64,000 nt of DNA from Ligaoa zhengdingensis (GCF_014384885.1 NZ_JACRST010000012.1:1-64000), one strand, 5' to 3'; shown: positions 1 through 7,702, numbered from the stretch's first letter. The notes: generated by a model not told the origin, from the letters alone. Made by a program: numbers and translations.

Positions 1-315
1 AAGACTGGGAAGTTCAGCGCCGTGACGGAGGAGGCATTGGCGGAGCTGGTGGCAGACATCTGCAAGCGGAGAGGGTTTGACCCGGGCAAAGATGTGATTC
101 GGCACTACGATGTGACGGGGAAGAAATGCCCGCTGTGGTATGTGGAGCACCCGGAGGCGTGGCTTACCTTCCGCGAGAGGGTCAGGGCGCTGGTGAACCC
201 GCCCCAGCCCGACAAGCTCTACCGGGTGCAGGTTGGGGCGTTTGGGGTTAAGGCAAATGCCGAACGGTTGGCGAAAGAACTCAAAGAAAAAGGCTACAGC
301 GCGATTATTGTATGA
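1..315 (+). CDS. Prophage lysin, C-terminal part (amidase end plus SPOR domain), 5' end outside window
   Basis: The reading frame is open from base 1 to the stop at 313-315, so the gene starts upstream of the window. The visible part begins in the end of an N-acetylmuramoyl-L-alanine amidase (Amidase_2) domain: HYDVTGKKCP followed by WLTFRERV is the usual end of that zinc amidase, where the DVTGKxCP stretch contributes the last metal-ligand and substrate residues. After a short proline linker comes a SPOR-like peptidoglycan-binding segment (YRVQVGAFGVKANAERLAKE). Such lysins cleave the amide between MurNAc and the stem peptide and normally lie at the end of phage late operons. A terminator follows directly. 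An alternative is a host cell-wall hydrolase, but its position against a truncated chromosomal gene favours a phage origin. The internal GTG at 22 is not the true start. Confidence 0.8.
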   Translation, partial: KTGKFSAVTEEALAELVADICKRRGFDPGKDVIRHYDVTGKKCPLWYVEHPEAWLTFRERVRALVNPPQPDKLYRVQVGAFGVKANAERLAKELKEKGYSAIIV

Positions 316-317
316 CA

Positions 318-361
318 AAAAGGCCCGAAAGTAGCGCAAATATGCTCCTTCGGGCCTTTGA
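318..361. terminator. Bidirectional intrinsic terminator after the prophage lysin
   Basis: Arms AAAGGCCCGAA (319-329) and TTCGGGCCTTT (349-359) form an 11-bp G+C-rich stem with T-rich flank. It lies between the convergent lysin and HTH genes and can serve both. Confidence 0.85.
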
Positions 362-364
362 ATT

Positions 365-568
365 TTAGTTCTTTTCGGGGAGAAAATTCGCTATAAAAAG
401 TCGTACCGCATCAATTACGGCCGCGCCGACATGGTTCGAACTGCGCTCAATGCGGCAAATCTGTGAACGTGAGGCTCCCACTATAGCGGCAAATTGCGTT
501 TGCGTCAATCCGTGTAGCTTGCGGTAGGCGCGACATCGCTCTCCCAGCGTGTGCGCACTTGCAATCAT
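365..568 (-). CDS. Small XRE-family HTH protein at the prophage edge
   Basis: This 67-residue protein is almost entirely a Cro/CI-type helix-turn-helix: LGERCRAYRKLHGLTQTQFA, then the recognition helix region ASRSQICRIERS. It should bind DNA as a dimer, but its target is unknown. The chosen ATG (568-566) overlaps the TGA of the truncated spoVFB frame as ATGA, and there is no separate Shine-Dalgarno sequence, so translation may be coupled to that upstream frame. Because the start sits at the junction, the DNA upstream of it is chromosomal; in the integrated state it would be read from the spoVFA promoter. The frame can be extended upstream antisense-free only by reading through spoVFB in another frame, which I reject. 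Role (excision control, repressor) is inference. Confidence 0.6.
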   Translation of the reverse strand: MIASAHTLGERCRAYRKLHGLTQTQFAAIVGASRSQICRIERSSNHVGAAVIDAVRLFIANFLPEKN

Positions 569-909
569 ATTATAAGTTTTGCTGTGACAGATGTATCGGT
601 AATCCCGTTGGCAAGTTTGCCCAACGTATTTCCGGTGCAGGGTGCGATTACAAGGGCATCCAGCAGAGCCTTGGGGCCGATCGGTTCGGCATCTTTGATG
701 GTTTTGATGATTGGCCGGCCACACATTTCCTCAATTTGCGCAACAAAGTCGGCGGCCTTGCCAAAACGGGTGTCGGTAGTACAGGAGATGGCGCTCATGA
801 TCGGCCATACTTCATAGCCGGCATCCACCAGCCGCTGCATCTCCGGCAATACCTTGGAAAAGGTGCAGAAGGATCCACAAATTGCGAATCCGACTCGAAT
901 GTTGTTCAA
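565..909 (-). pseudogene. spoVFB: Dipicolinate synthase subunit B, interrupted (N-terminal 114 codons only)
   Basis: The N-terminal part of the flavoprotein-like SpoVFB is clear: RVGFAICGSFCTFSKVLPEM, then NTRFG-like DTRFGKAADFV, EPIGPKALLDALVIAPCTGN and LGKLANGITDTSVT. The family is about 195-200 residues long; here the frame stops at 565, so about 80 C-terminal residues are missing and replaced by prophage DNA. The start is a TTG at 909-907 preceded by AAAGGGGGA, and it overlaps the spoVFA stop as TTGA, indicating translational coupling. SpoVFA and SpoVFB together make dipicolinic acid in the mother cell during sporulation. The gene may be restored by excision of the element (as for sigK/skin or the spoVFB element vfbin) or be simply broken; the window cannot decide. 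Confidence 0.8.
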
Positions 910-1796
910 TAGATGATCCCCCTTTCCGTCAGAATATTGGTGATCGTTTCTTTGATCATGGCTCCGGCGGAGATAGGCGCCACCTTGCCGGGCAGTGACA
1001 GCGCCCAAATGGTCTTGATCCGCAGATTTTTTGCCATATCAAAATCAACTCCCCCCGGTTTAGAGGCGAGGTCGATGACGAGGCAGTCGCGGCTCAGACA
1101 GGAAAGGATTTCCTCGTCCAGGATCATAGCCGGGACGGTATTAAAAAGAATATCGGCCTGATCGGCATAATCTTTTATCTTTGAGATATGTATCCCTTCA
1201 CATCCGTTGATTCGGATCCAGGCGAGGTCACTGGGTTTACGCGCAGCGATTATCACGCGGGCTCCCATGTTCAACAGAAGCCGGGACAGTACCTTGGAAA
1301 TGCGTCCATACCCTGTTAGGATACAGGTACTGCCGTAGATAGTACTCGCACGTTCTCCCATCGCGATAGCGATTGCGCCTTCGGCGGTAGGTATGGCGTT
1401 GAGCACCGCGAGCTCTTCACGCTCCAGATAGTCGATCATTGTCAGCCCCATCTGTTCGCACTTGGTCCGCAGCTCCGGGTCGGGCATTCCCCCCAAGAGA
1501 AGTACATCTTTTTTGGCGTAGGTAAGTACGTCGCGCACCGCTAATTTTTGTTTGGAAAACGGTGTATTGATATTTTTTTTGTCTACAGTGACGGGCAGCG
1601 GCAGCACAATCACATCGCTTCGGCTTAATACGTTCTGCACGTCTTCGCCTTGTTTGACATCGTCCCCCAAATAGACATCCTGTTCCAAGCAGAGCGCGGA
1701 AACATAAAAGCCATCCCGCGCCAGTAAATTGGCGAGATGCGCCTGGCGGAGATCCCCTCCGATCACGGCGATCTGTAAGGTTTTATCATGTATCAT
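906..1796 (-). CDS. spoVFA: Dipicolinate synthase subunit A
   Basis: The 296-residue product matches the length of Bacillus SpoVFA (297). It starts with an N-terminal dinucleotide-fold segment (LQIAVIGGDLRQAHLANLL) and carries a second one, CILTGYGRISKVLSRLLLNMGARVIIAARK, followed by NTVPAMILDEEIL and IDLASKPGGVDF, all typical of the family. With SpoVFB it converts the lysine-pathway intermediate 4-hydroxy-tetrahydrodipicolinate to dipicolinic acid, the Ca-chelating solute of the spore core. The ATG at 1796-1794 is preferred: it has GGGGG eight bases upstream and gives the family length; an upstream in-frame ATG would add about 27 poorly conserved residues. It is 116 bases downstream of spoVG on the same strand and overlaps spoVFB. 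Confidence 0.93.
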   Translation of the reverse strand: MIHDKTLQIAVIGGDLRQAHLANLLARDGFYVSALCLEQDVYLGDDVKQGEDVQNVLSRSDVIVLPLPVTVDKKNINTPFSKQKLAVRDVLTYAKKDVLLLGGMPDPELRTKCEQMGLTMIDYLEREELAVLNAIPTAEGAIAIAMGERASTIYGSTCILTGYGRISKVLSRLLLNMGARVIIAARKPSDLAWIRINGCEGIHISKIKDYADQADILFNTVPAMILDEEILSCLSRDCLVIDLASKPGGVDFDMAKNLRIKTIWALSLPGKVAPISAGAMIKETITNILTERGIIY

Positions 1797-1912
1797 GAGA
1801 ATAACCCCCATAGGATACTTCTTATATTGCCCCTGGATTGGAGGGGCGATATACCATATCCTATGAGGGTCAGACACAATGGGTTCCTGAAAAACAGGGG
1901 AGAGGATCGCCT

Positions 1913-2200
1913 TTAATGATCGGCTGCAACCGCGTTCTGTTGGTTTTGAATGTGGTTGTGATATGCCTCTAAAATCGCGCCTTCCAACTCGCGGCGCGCC
2001 TCCGGGGTGATCGGATGGGCGATGTCGCGAAATACGCCGTTGTCGTCCTTGCGGCTGGGCATAGCGACAAACAGGCGCTCCGGTCCTTCAATCACTTTGA
2101 TATCGTGCACCGCCAGATCGTGATCGACTGTGACGGACACCAGGGCCTTCAGGCGGGTGTCCTGGTAGGTTCTTCTGATCCGAATATCCGTAATGTTCAT
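1913..2200 (-). CDS. spoVG: SpoVG, septation/sporulation regulatory RNA-binding protein
   Basis: The 95-residue protein is a typical SpoVG: MNITDIRIRR at the start, ALVSVTVDHDLAVHDIKVIEGPE, and FVAMPSRKDDNGVFRDIAHPI, the signature core. SpoVG is a small conserved nucleic-acid-binding regulator that affects septation, sporulation and, in other Firmicutes, virulence and cell-wall genes. A strong ribosome binding site (AAAGGAG) precedes the ATG. It lies upstream of spoVFA on the same strand, but the 116-base gap leaves open whether they are co-transcribed. Confidence 0.95.
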   Translation of the reverse strand: MNITDIRIRRTYQDTRLKALVSVTVDHDLAVHDIKVIEGPERLFVAMPSRKDDNGVFRDIAHPITPEARRELEGAILEAYHNHIQNQQNAVAADH

Positions 2201-2508
2201 AATATGACGACTCCTTTGCTGTGATGATGTTGGTTTGGTAATTGTCCGCTGACTCTATTATTTTTCGAAATATTCAGATTTATACAATTGAGGGGAAAGA
2301 TTCCTTTGATTTTGGAAGAAAAGAAAAAAATCTGTTTATTTTATCACAGGTTTGTCCTATAATAGAGGTTGATTCCCCAACGTTTGGAGAGAATGCTGTG
2401 TTTTGTCACAGATTGATTGCAATCTGCACATAATAAAACAGGTTCTGTCTCCAAAAGCGGCGCGATGGCCCGAAAAGGCGGGCAAAACTATGGTCGGGAG
2501 TTGTTGTT
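2201..2508. other. Intergenic region between divergent spoVG and murC
   Basis: This 308-base AT-rich region must hold the spoVG promoter (leftward) and the murC promoter (rightward). I see a TATAAT at 2358-2363 in the murC direction without a convincing -35 box, and a perfect inverted repeat CAGATTG-N4-CAATCTG at 2409-2426 that could be an operator. A 63-codon frame in it lacks a ribosome binding site and recognisable content, so I do not call it. Confidence 0.4.
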
Positions 2509-3879
2509 ATGACAAAGATTGAAAACACCATTCTGGAGGGCAAACGCCACATCCATTTTATTGGGATCGGCGGTTCGGGTATGTTCCCACTGGTTCAGAT
2601 TTTACATGCGCAGGGCTATCACATCACTGGATCGGACAACAATGAAACCGATACAGTTGCCATTGAACGCCGCGAGCTGGGTATTCATGTGACGATCGGC
2701 CAGCGCGCTGAAAATATCGCTGGGGCGGACCTTATTGTGTATACAGCAGCCATTTTGAAGGATAATCCCGAGCTGGTGGCCGCAAAGCAATCCGGCGTTC
2801 CCTGCTTGGAGCGGGCACAACTCCTCGGCCTGATTACAAAGGAATACCAAAATTGTGTCTGCGTTTGCGGTACTCACGGCAAAACCACCACCACATCCAT
2901 GCTGACGCAGATCGCGTTGGGAGCTGGGCTCGACCCAACCGTCGTAATCGGGGGCAAGCTGGAGGCGATCCACGGTAGCGGACGCGTAGGGGAGAGCGAA
3001 CTGATGATCTGCGAGGCATGTGAGTTCTGCGACCATTTTCTGCTGTTGGACCCCAACCTCTGCGTCATCCTCAATATCGACGCGGATCACCTCGACTACT
3101 TTGGCACGCTGGAGAACGTCATCCGTTCCTTCCGCCGCTTTGCAGAGCTCACCAGCGGCGCGGTGATCGTCAATGGAAGCGATGCGAATGCGATGAAGGT
3201 AGTGGAGGGGCTTGTCGGCCGGGAGATCGTCACCTTCGGCTGGGAATCCACCAACGACTATTATCCGGCGAATGTGGTTCACGCCGGTGCGCAGTCTTCG
3301 TTCGATCTGATGCAGGGCAACCGGTGCATCGCACCGATTTCCGTTCATGTGCCTGGCCGCCACAATATCCTCAATGCGGTTGCAGCCTGTGTGGCGGCGC
3401 TGTGTTCGGGTGCTCCGGCCGATTCGCTGGGCCGGGAGCTGGAGAAGTTCCACGGTGCCGGCCGCCGCTTTGAAATCCTCGGCAAGGTGGACGGCGTCAC
3501 CATCGCCGACGATTATGCCCACCACCCCACTGAGATCGAGGCGACCCTCCGCTCGGCGAAGGAATTGGATTTCAAGCGGGTTTGGGCAGTGTTCCAGCCG
3601 TTTACCTATTCCCGCACCGCGATGCTGATGGACGACTTCGCCCGTGTGCTCTCCATCGCCGACCATGTGGTGCTGTCTGAGATCATGGGCGGAAGGGAGG
3701 TCAATACCTATAATATCTACGCCAAAGATTTGGCGGAAAAGATTTCGGGCAGCGTATGGTTTGAAACCTTTCCCGAAATCGCTAATTATGTCTTATCCCA
3801 TGCCGAGCCGGGCGATCTGGTGATCACATTGGGCTGCGGCGACGTCAATAAATGCGCACATTTGATGGTTGGCCGATAG
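2509..3879 (+). CDS. murC: UDP-N-acetylmuramate--L-alanine ligase
   Basis: MurC adds L-alanine to UDP-MurNAc with ATP, the first step of stem-peptide synthesis in the cytoplasm. The 456-residue protein has the N-terminal UDP-binding loop HFIGIGGSGM (about residue 16), the Mur-ligase ATP loop GTHGKTTTTSML (about 121-132), the central motif ILNIDADHLDYFG, and the C-terminal domain with ADDYAHHPTEI and VFQPFTYSRT. GGGAG upstream of the ATG is the ribosome binding site. It stands alone here rather than in a mur/fts cluster, which is common for murC in Firmicutes, and ends at an intrinsic terminator. Confidence 0.96.
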   Translation: MTKIENTILEGKRHIHFIGIGGSGMFPLVQILHAQGYHITGSDNNETDTVAIERRELGIHVTIGQRAENIAGADLIVYTAAILKDNPELVAAKQSGVPCLERAQLLGLITKEYQNCVCVCGTHGKTTTTSMLTQIALGAGLDPTVVIGGKLEAIHGSGRVGESELMICEACEFCDHFLLLDPNLCVILNIDADHLDYFGTLENVIRSFRRFAELTSGAVIVNGSDANAMKVVEGLVGREIVTFGWESTNDYYPANVVHAGAQSSFDLMQGNRCIAPISVHVPGRHNILNAVAACVAALCSGAPADSLGRELEKFHGAGRRFEILGKVDGVTIADDYAHHPTEIEATLRSAKELDFKRVWAVFQPFTYSRTAMLMDDFARVLSIADHVVLSEIMGGREVNTYNIYAKDLAEKISGSVWFETFPEIANYVLSHAEPGDLVITLGCGDVNKCAHLMVGR

Positions 3880-3933
3880 GAAAGATTGAATAGGCCAGGC
3901 CAACAGATGGGGTTGCAATCTGAGTTATAACAA

Positions 3934-3967
3934 GGGCCATCCAGCGGTTGGGTGGTCTTCTTTTTTG
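3934..3967 (+). terminator. Intrinsic terminator after murC
   Basis: GGCCATCCA pairs with TGGGTGGTC across a five-base loop and is followed by TTCTTTTTT. Confidence 0.75.
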
Positions 3968-4105
3968 CCGTTATTTTTACTTTCGAGACAACTCCCCAAG
4001 ATATTCTAGTCGATAGACGAAAAAAATACAATAGAAAAATCTCATATATTTCAAATTAACATTTTGTTTTACAATAGAAGTGACAAAAGGAGGAGACAGT
4101 CGACT

Positions 4106-4300
4106 ATGACATTTGTGCCCAAGACAACCAAGAAGAAAGTAAAAGCCGGCTACAAAACCTTGTATCTTTCCCAGAATTTGATCGATCAGATCAACCAGAT
4201 TGCAGTGGAGAACTGCACCAGCTTTAACAACGTGGTGGTGAGTATGATCGAGCACTGCTTGGAAGAAAGCGAAGAGGAAGCTCCATTTCAACGTGGATGA
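4106..4300 (+). CDS. Small ribbon-helix-helix protein, possible antitoxin
   Basis: The 64-residue product has the pattern of a ribbon-helix-helix DNA-binding protein: a short strand (YKTLYLS), helix one (QNLIDQINQIAVEN) and helix two starting at SFNNVVVSMIEHCLEE, after a lysine-rich N-terminus. The ATG at 4106 is chosen because AAAGGAGGAGA lies about ten bases upstream; the frame remains open further 5' without a better start. It converges on mazF across a shared bidirectional terminator. In Bacillus the MazF-type toxin EndoA is neutralised by the RHH protein EndoAI encoded just upstream; here no gene occupies that position, so this convergent RHH gene is a candidate partner. That pairing is inference; it may be an independent regulator. 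Confidence 0.7.
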   Translation: MTFVPKTTKKKVKAGYKTLYLSQNLIDQINQIAVENCTSFNNVVVSMIEHCLEESEEEAPFQRG

Positions 4301-4309
4301 GGAAAAAAG

Positions 4310-4366
4310 AAAACGCGGAATGGGCAGCCATTCCCCTTTTGAGGAAGCATCCTATTCCGCGTTTTG
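4310..4366. terminator. Bidirectional intrinsic terminator between RHH gene and mazF
   Basis: AACGCGGAAT (4312-4321) and ATTCCGCGTT (4354-4363) form a perfect 10-bp stem; A-rich on the left and T-rich on the right, serving both converging genes. Confidence 0.8.
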
Positions 4367-4402
4367 ATCGGCCTTGCACGTCGTTTTGTATTTTCACGAT
4401 GC

Positions 4403-4765
4403 TTATGTAGGCCGATGGTCGTCCAAGCTCAGCCCGAAGCTGACGGACAGCGCCTTATCCACTTTTGTCATCGATCCGCCGTCCAGCCGGCCCATGCGTT
4501 CCTTTAACCGGCGCTTGTCGATCGTCCGAATCTGTTCGAGCAACACCACCGAGTCGCGCGATAGTCCGCAGTCCTGGCTCAAAGGGATGTGGGTGGGCAG
4601 CTTGGATTTTTCCTTTTGGCTTGTGATGGCCGCCGCAATCACAGTGGGGCTGTATTTGTTGCCGATGTCGTTTTGCACAATTAATACCGGGCGGACCCCG
4701 CCCTGCTCTGAGCCAACCACCGGACTGAGATCGGCGTAGTAGATGTCTCCTCGTTTCACGGTCAT
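4403..4765 (-). CDS. MazF/EndoA-type mRNA interferase toxin
   Basis: The 120-residue protein is a canonical PemK/MazF endoribonuclease: it opens with VKRGDIYYADLSPVVGSEQGGVRPVLIVQND, in which the GD/E-Q-G-G-x-R-P loop forms the RNA-binding and catalytic site, and continues with ITSQ, LPTHIPL and LLEQIRTIDKRRL. Such enzymes cut mRNA at short recognition sites. GGAGTGATACGAA precedes the ATG. Its place downstream of acpS, nnr and a lipoprotein resembles the Bacillus acpS-ydcC-alr-endoAI-endoA order, except that alr and an upstream antitoxin gene are absent. A convergent RHH gene ends 102 bases away. Confidence 0.93.
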   Translation of the reverse strand: MTVKRGDIYYADLSPVVGSEQGGVRPVLIVQNDIGNKYSPTVIAAAITSQKEKSKLPTHIPLSQDCGLSRDSVVLLEQIRTIDKRRLKERMGRLDGGSMTKVDKALSVSFGLSLDDHRPT

Positions 4766-5078
4766 TTCGTATCACTCCGACATTTTAAACTTTGTGTGTT
4801 ATTATTGTTGTCAGTCGCGCCGCCGAATAATCGTCCAGAGTCGCCGGTTCCTGCAAAATTTAAAATTTTCCAAGCGGCGGGAGGGGCGCGCGTCTACTTC
4901 ATCCTATTCATCGGACAAACTGGATGACAATGCGTGCTGCCGTTCGCTTTTTGCTTTGGCATGAGGACCGAATGAAAATGAATTAAAAATCCCCGCAGTT
5001 CCCAAAAGGAACCGCGGGGATTTTTTTCTGTCGTTTGGGGGGCAGGGGAGACAGGCAGGGGGATCGCATCGTGTAGTG
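4766..5078. other. Intergenic region between the lipoprotein gene and mazF
   Basis: It contains the terminator at 4986-5026 and then about 220 bases leading to mazF, which presumably carry a separate mazF promoter; I cannot identify a convincing -35/-10 pair. No credible gene is seen. Confidence 0.5.
4986..5026. terminator. Bidirectional intrinsic terminator after the lipoprotein gene
   Basis: AATCCCCGC...GCGGGGATT with an inner TTCC/GGAA extension and runs of A and T on either side makes a very strong stem, centred about 5005. Confidence 0.85.
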
Positions 5079-5711
5079 TTACTGCGCGACGAAGTTAAAG
5101 TTGGAAAATTCCGCCTCAAAATCGTCCCCCGGGACACTCAAACGGATGAGATTCCCGTTTTTTGCATCCATGCGCAGGATGAACTCTCCCGCACCATCCT
5201 CCATCTGGCCAGTCACCAGCAGGATATCGTCCTTGTACTCCACTCGCACGCCGCTGTCCTTGGTGGCCGAGTCGATGGCGGAAACCAACATCTTGCTCAC
5301 TGCGCTGCCCGGGATACTGCTGGGATTGAAGGAGGTGTGCAGCTTTTTATAGTCGATGTTCACCTTATCGACGGTGAATTCCACCGCCATGTCTTGTAAT
5401 GCTTCGGGGCTGGCAAAGGTGATTTTGCAGTATCCGGGGGTCTGCTTGGCGATCTTCGCTGTGGCGTCGATCTCCTTGTACTTGATCGAAACGGTACTTT
5501 CAAACGGGCGGGTCAGTTCATCGGCGATATTCCGCTCGGTGACGGCTTTCTGCTTGCCGCAGGCAACCAACGCCAGCGCAAGGATCACCGTCAACGCGCC
5601 CAGAAATGCGGCGTGGCGAAGTGTCTTGGGACCGCATATCCCCGGGCGGTTAGGTTTCTCTTTCAACGTCCGGATGCCGGTCGGCTTGCGCGGCGAATGG
5701 TCCATAGGCAT
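5079..5711 (-). CDS. Predicted lipoprotein in the acpS operon (YdcC/LolA-like position)
   Basis: The 210-residue protein has a basic N-terminus, a hydrophobic segment (AAFLGALTVILALALVAC) ending in a lipobox-like LVAC (Cys about residue 51), and a mature domain rich in beta-strand patterns (VSIKYKEIDATAKIAK, VEYKDDILLVTGQMEDGAGEFILRM). It should be anchored outside the membrane. In Bacillus the gene downstream of acpS, ydcC, encodes an outer-surface lipoprotein of LolA-like fold; position and domain pattern suggest a counterpart, but sequence similarity is too weak for me to name it. AAGGAG precedes two possible ATGs six bases apart. The unusually long tail before the hydrophobic segment is odd for a signal peptide. 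Confidence 0.75.
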   Translation of the reverse strand: MPMDHSPRKPTGIRTLKEKPNRPGICGPKTLRHAAFLGALTVILALALVACGKQKAVTERNIADELTRPFESTVSIKYKEIDATAKIAKQTPGYCKITFASPEALQDMAVEFTVDKVNIDYKKLHTSFNPSSIPGSAVSKMLVSAIDSATKDSGVRVEYKDDILLVTGQMEDGAGEFILRMDAKNGNLIRLSVPGDDFEAEFSNFNFVAQ

Positions 5712-5722
5712 AATCTCCTTTG

Positions 5723-7258
5723 TCAGCGGTTGTATTCGCGGAACAGCCCGCAGAGGTCGGTGAGGATGTCGGAGGGCAGCATTGCGGTCTTGGAAAGACG
5801 GTCAGCGCAGCGATCGGCCGCAGCTCCATGCAGCCAGACGCCGCACATCGCGCTTTGCAGCGGAGGAATACCCTGCGCCATCAGGCCGGCGATCATACCG
5901 GCCAGGAGGTCGCCGCTGCCGCCCTTGGCGAGTCCGTTGTTACCGGTGGTGTTGATGAACACCCGCTCGTCGGGGGCAAATACCAGGGTGTGCGCCCCCT
6001 TGAAGACGAGCGTCAGGTTGTATTTTTGTGCGAATGCCCTTCCGTATTTGACGCGGTGCGCCAGCAGGTCCTCGGTTTCTACGTTCAGCAGACGGGCAAG
6101 CTCGGCGGGATGGGGGGTTAACACGACCGGCCCTGCTGCTTCGCTCAGTATATCTATATTCCGTCCAAGTGCGTTTATGCCATCCGCATCGATCAACAGG
6201 GGACATTTTGCATTTTTCACAACAAATTCCACCACTGCGGCGGTGTCGTCGTTGTTAGATAGGCCGCACCCGATCAAGCAGGCGGACGATTGCTCCAGTT
6301 TGGGGCCGAGTTGGACGGCTGCCGTGCGGGCGACCGTGCCTGCCTCATTTTCGATCAATGGCAGAAACACCGCTTCGGTCAGGGAAGCGGCGTGCAGACT
6401 GATGAGCGAACGGGGGGCGGCCAATGTCACCAAGCCGGTTCCCACCCGCTGCGCTCCCAGCACCGACAGCTTGGCGGCGCCGGTCATACCAAGGCTGGAG
6501 CTGATGTTGAGCAGCTTGCCGAACGTCCCCTTGTGGGAATCCACCGGCCGTTCGGGGATCGCCTCCATCACCATCTCCGGCGTGATGTGTAAAAAGGTGC
6601 GCGGCAGATCGGTGCGCCACTGGGGTACAATGCCGATTTCGGCGCACTCTACCGCGCCGCACCGTCCGGCCGCAGGGTAGATCAGATGCGCGGGCTTGAG
6701 ACTGTCGAAAGCGATGGTAAAGTCGGCCTGCACCGCATCTTTGTCGCTTTCGCCGTTGTCCGAATTGACTCCGCTGGGGAGATCGAGCGAAAAGACCGCC
6801 GCGATCGCGCCGTTGATCGACCGTGCTGCGAGGCGCGCGGTTTTGCGCAGCGCGCCGTGAAATCCGGTGCCGTAAATCGCATCCACAATAATATCGACAT
6901 CGCGCAGGAGCACTTGAAGCTGCGGTTCGTCGTTGAGAAAATCCAGCACCCCAATCTCCAAATCATGCAGCAGGTCAAAGTTGGCGGCAGCATCCTCGGT
7001 CACCGGTTCGCCGTCAACCAGCACTACCTTGACTTTGGCGCCAGCCTGAAACAGCAACCGTGCCACCACAAAGCCGTCTCCGCCGTTGTTGCCCTTGCCC
7101 GCGTAAACCAGCACCCGCTTATCCCTGGGTGAAATTTTGCTCATGATACTGTTGGCCGCTGCTGTACCCGCATTTTCCATCATGTCGTAGTAAAACAGAC
7201 CGTTTTGATCGGCGCGCTGTTCGATCTGCTTCATCTGCGAGGATGTGACAATTCTCAT
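5723..7258 (-). CDS. nnr: Bifunctional NAD(P)H-hydrate epimerase / ADP-dependent dehydratase
   Basis: The protein repairs NADHX and NADPHX, the hydrated damage forms of NAD(P)H. It has an N-terminal YjeF_N epimerase domain (about 1-215; VYAGKGNNGGDGFVVARLL, DAIYGTGFHG, SLDLPSGVNSDNG) and a C-terminal ribokinase-like dehydratase (about 225-505; DADGINAL, LTPHPAELARLL, TTGNNGLAKGGSGDLLAGMIAG). The 511-residue length is normal for the fused form. Its ATG at 7258 overlaps the acpS stop as ATGA, which sets the start and implies coupled translation. The acpS-nnr pairing is widespread in Firmicutes. Confidence 0.95.
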   Translation of the reverse strand: MRIVTSSQMKQIEQRADQNGLFYYDMMENAGTAAANSIMSKISPRDKRVLVYAGKGNNGGDGFVVARLLFQAGAKVKVVLVDGEPVTEDAAANFDLLHDLEIGVLDFLNDEPQLQVLLRDVDIIVDAIYGTGFHGALRKTARLAARSINGAIAAVFSLDLPSGVNSDNGESDKDAVQADFTIAFDSLKPAHLIYPAAGRCGAVECAEIGIVPQWRTDLPRTFLHITPEMVMEAIPERPVDSHKGTFGKLLNISSSLGMTGAAKLSVLGAQRVGTGLVTLAAPRSLISLHAASLTEAVFLPLIENEAGTVARTAAVQLGPKLEQSSACLIGCGLSNNDDTAAVVEFVVKNAKCPLLIDADGINALGRNIDILSEAAGPVVLTPHPAELARLLNVETEDLLAHRVKYGRAFAQKYNLTLVFKGAHTLVFAPDERVFINTTGNNGLAKGGSGDLLAGMIAGLMAQGIPPLQSAMCGVWLHGAAADRCADRLSKTAMLPSDILTDLCGLFREYNR

Positions 7259-7632
7259 CTGTTTTTCCCTCCATAACACACAACCACCGCGCTGGCGTAC
7301 GCCCTCGTGTGGGTGACGCTCACCGCCAAGGTCCACTGATGCGCCTCCACCAATGCCAAGGCACGGCCGCTCAACTGGAAGTACGGTTTTCCAAGCTGGT
7401 CGCGCAGAAGCGCTACTTCGTCGAGTGCAAAGCCGCGGACGCCGGTGCCGATTGCCTTGGCGAACGCCTCTTTGGCCGCAAAGTTGGCGGCTATTGTTTG
7501 AGGATTCCCGCCGCGCTGTACGAACAGCGCCCGTTCTTCACGCGAAAAGACCCGCTGCAAAAAGCGTGAATTTTGCAAGCTCTTTTGAATCCGACTGACC
7601 TCAACGAGGTCGATGCCTGTCTGCAATTCCAT
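7255..7632 (-). CDS. acpS: Holo-[acyl-carrier-protein] synthase
   Basis: AcpS moves phosphopantetheine from CoA to a serine of acyl carrier protein. The 125-residue product shows the two signature regions: GIDLVEVSRI near the N-terminus (Mg-binding Asp) and NFAAKEAFAKAIGTG (catalytic Glu/Lys region), ending with VSVTHTRAYASAVVV. The ATG at 7632 is preceded by AGGGGG eight bases upstream and begins the conserved MELQTGIDLVEV; an upstream extension of 12 codons is not supported. It is the first gene of the acpS-nnr-lipoprotein unit. Confidence 0.95.
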   Translation of the reverse strand: MELQTGIDLVEVSRIQKSLQNSRFLQRVFSREERALFVQRGGNPQTIAANFAAKEAFAKAIGTGVRGFALDEVALLRDQLGKPYFQLSGRALALVEAHQWTLAVSVTHTRAYASAVVVCYGGKNR

Positions 7633-7673
7633 CCGGCGTACCCCCTGGCGTGGTTTGGTGCATTTCAATTTTT

Positions 7674-7702
7674 AGTATAACACAGCCGCGCGGCCGGTTC
7701 AA
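7674..7702 (-). promoter_or_regulatory. Promoter of the acpS operon
   Basis: Read on the minus strand, TTGAAC (7702-7697), a 17-base spacer and TATACT (7679-7674) form a good housekeeping promoter 42 bases before the acpS start. Confidence 0.65.

Larger units (their letters stand above)
1..580. mobile_element. End of a prophage or prophage-like element inserted in spoVFB
   Basis: The unit consists of the lysin gene, its terminator and a small HTH gene, and it ends where homology to SpoVFB stops, around 570-585. Only this end is in the window; integrase, other phage genes and the rest of spoVFB would be outside. The boundary is inferred from loss of SpoVFB-like sequence after the residues ITDTSVT; I could not align the attachment core. 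Confidence 0.55.

Noticed and set aside
2242..2433. 63-codon frame between spoVG and murC
   Set aside because: No ribosome binding site, no family resemblance; the region must hold two promoters.
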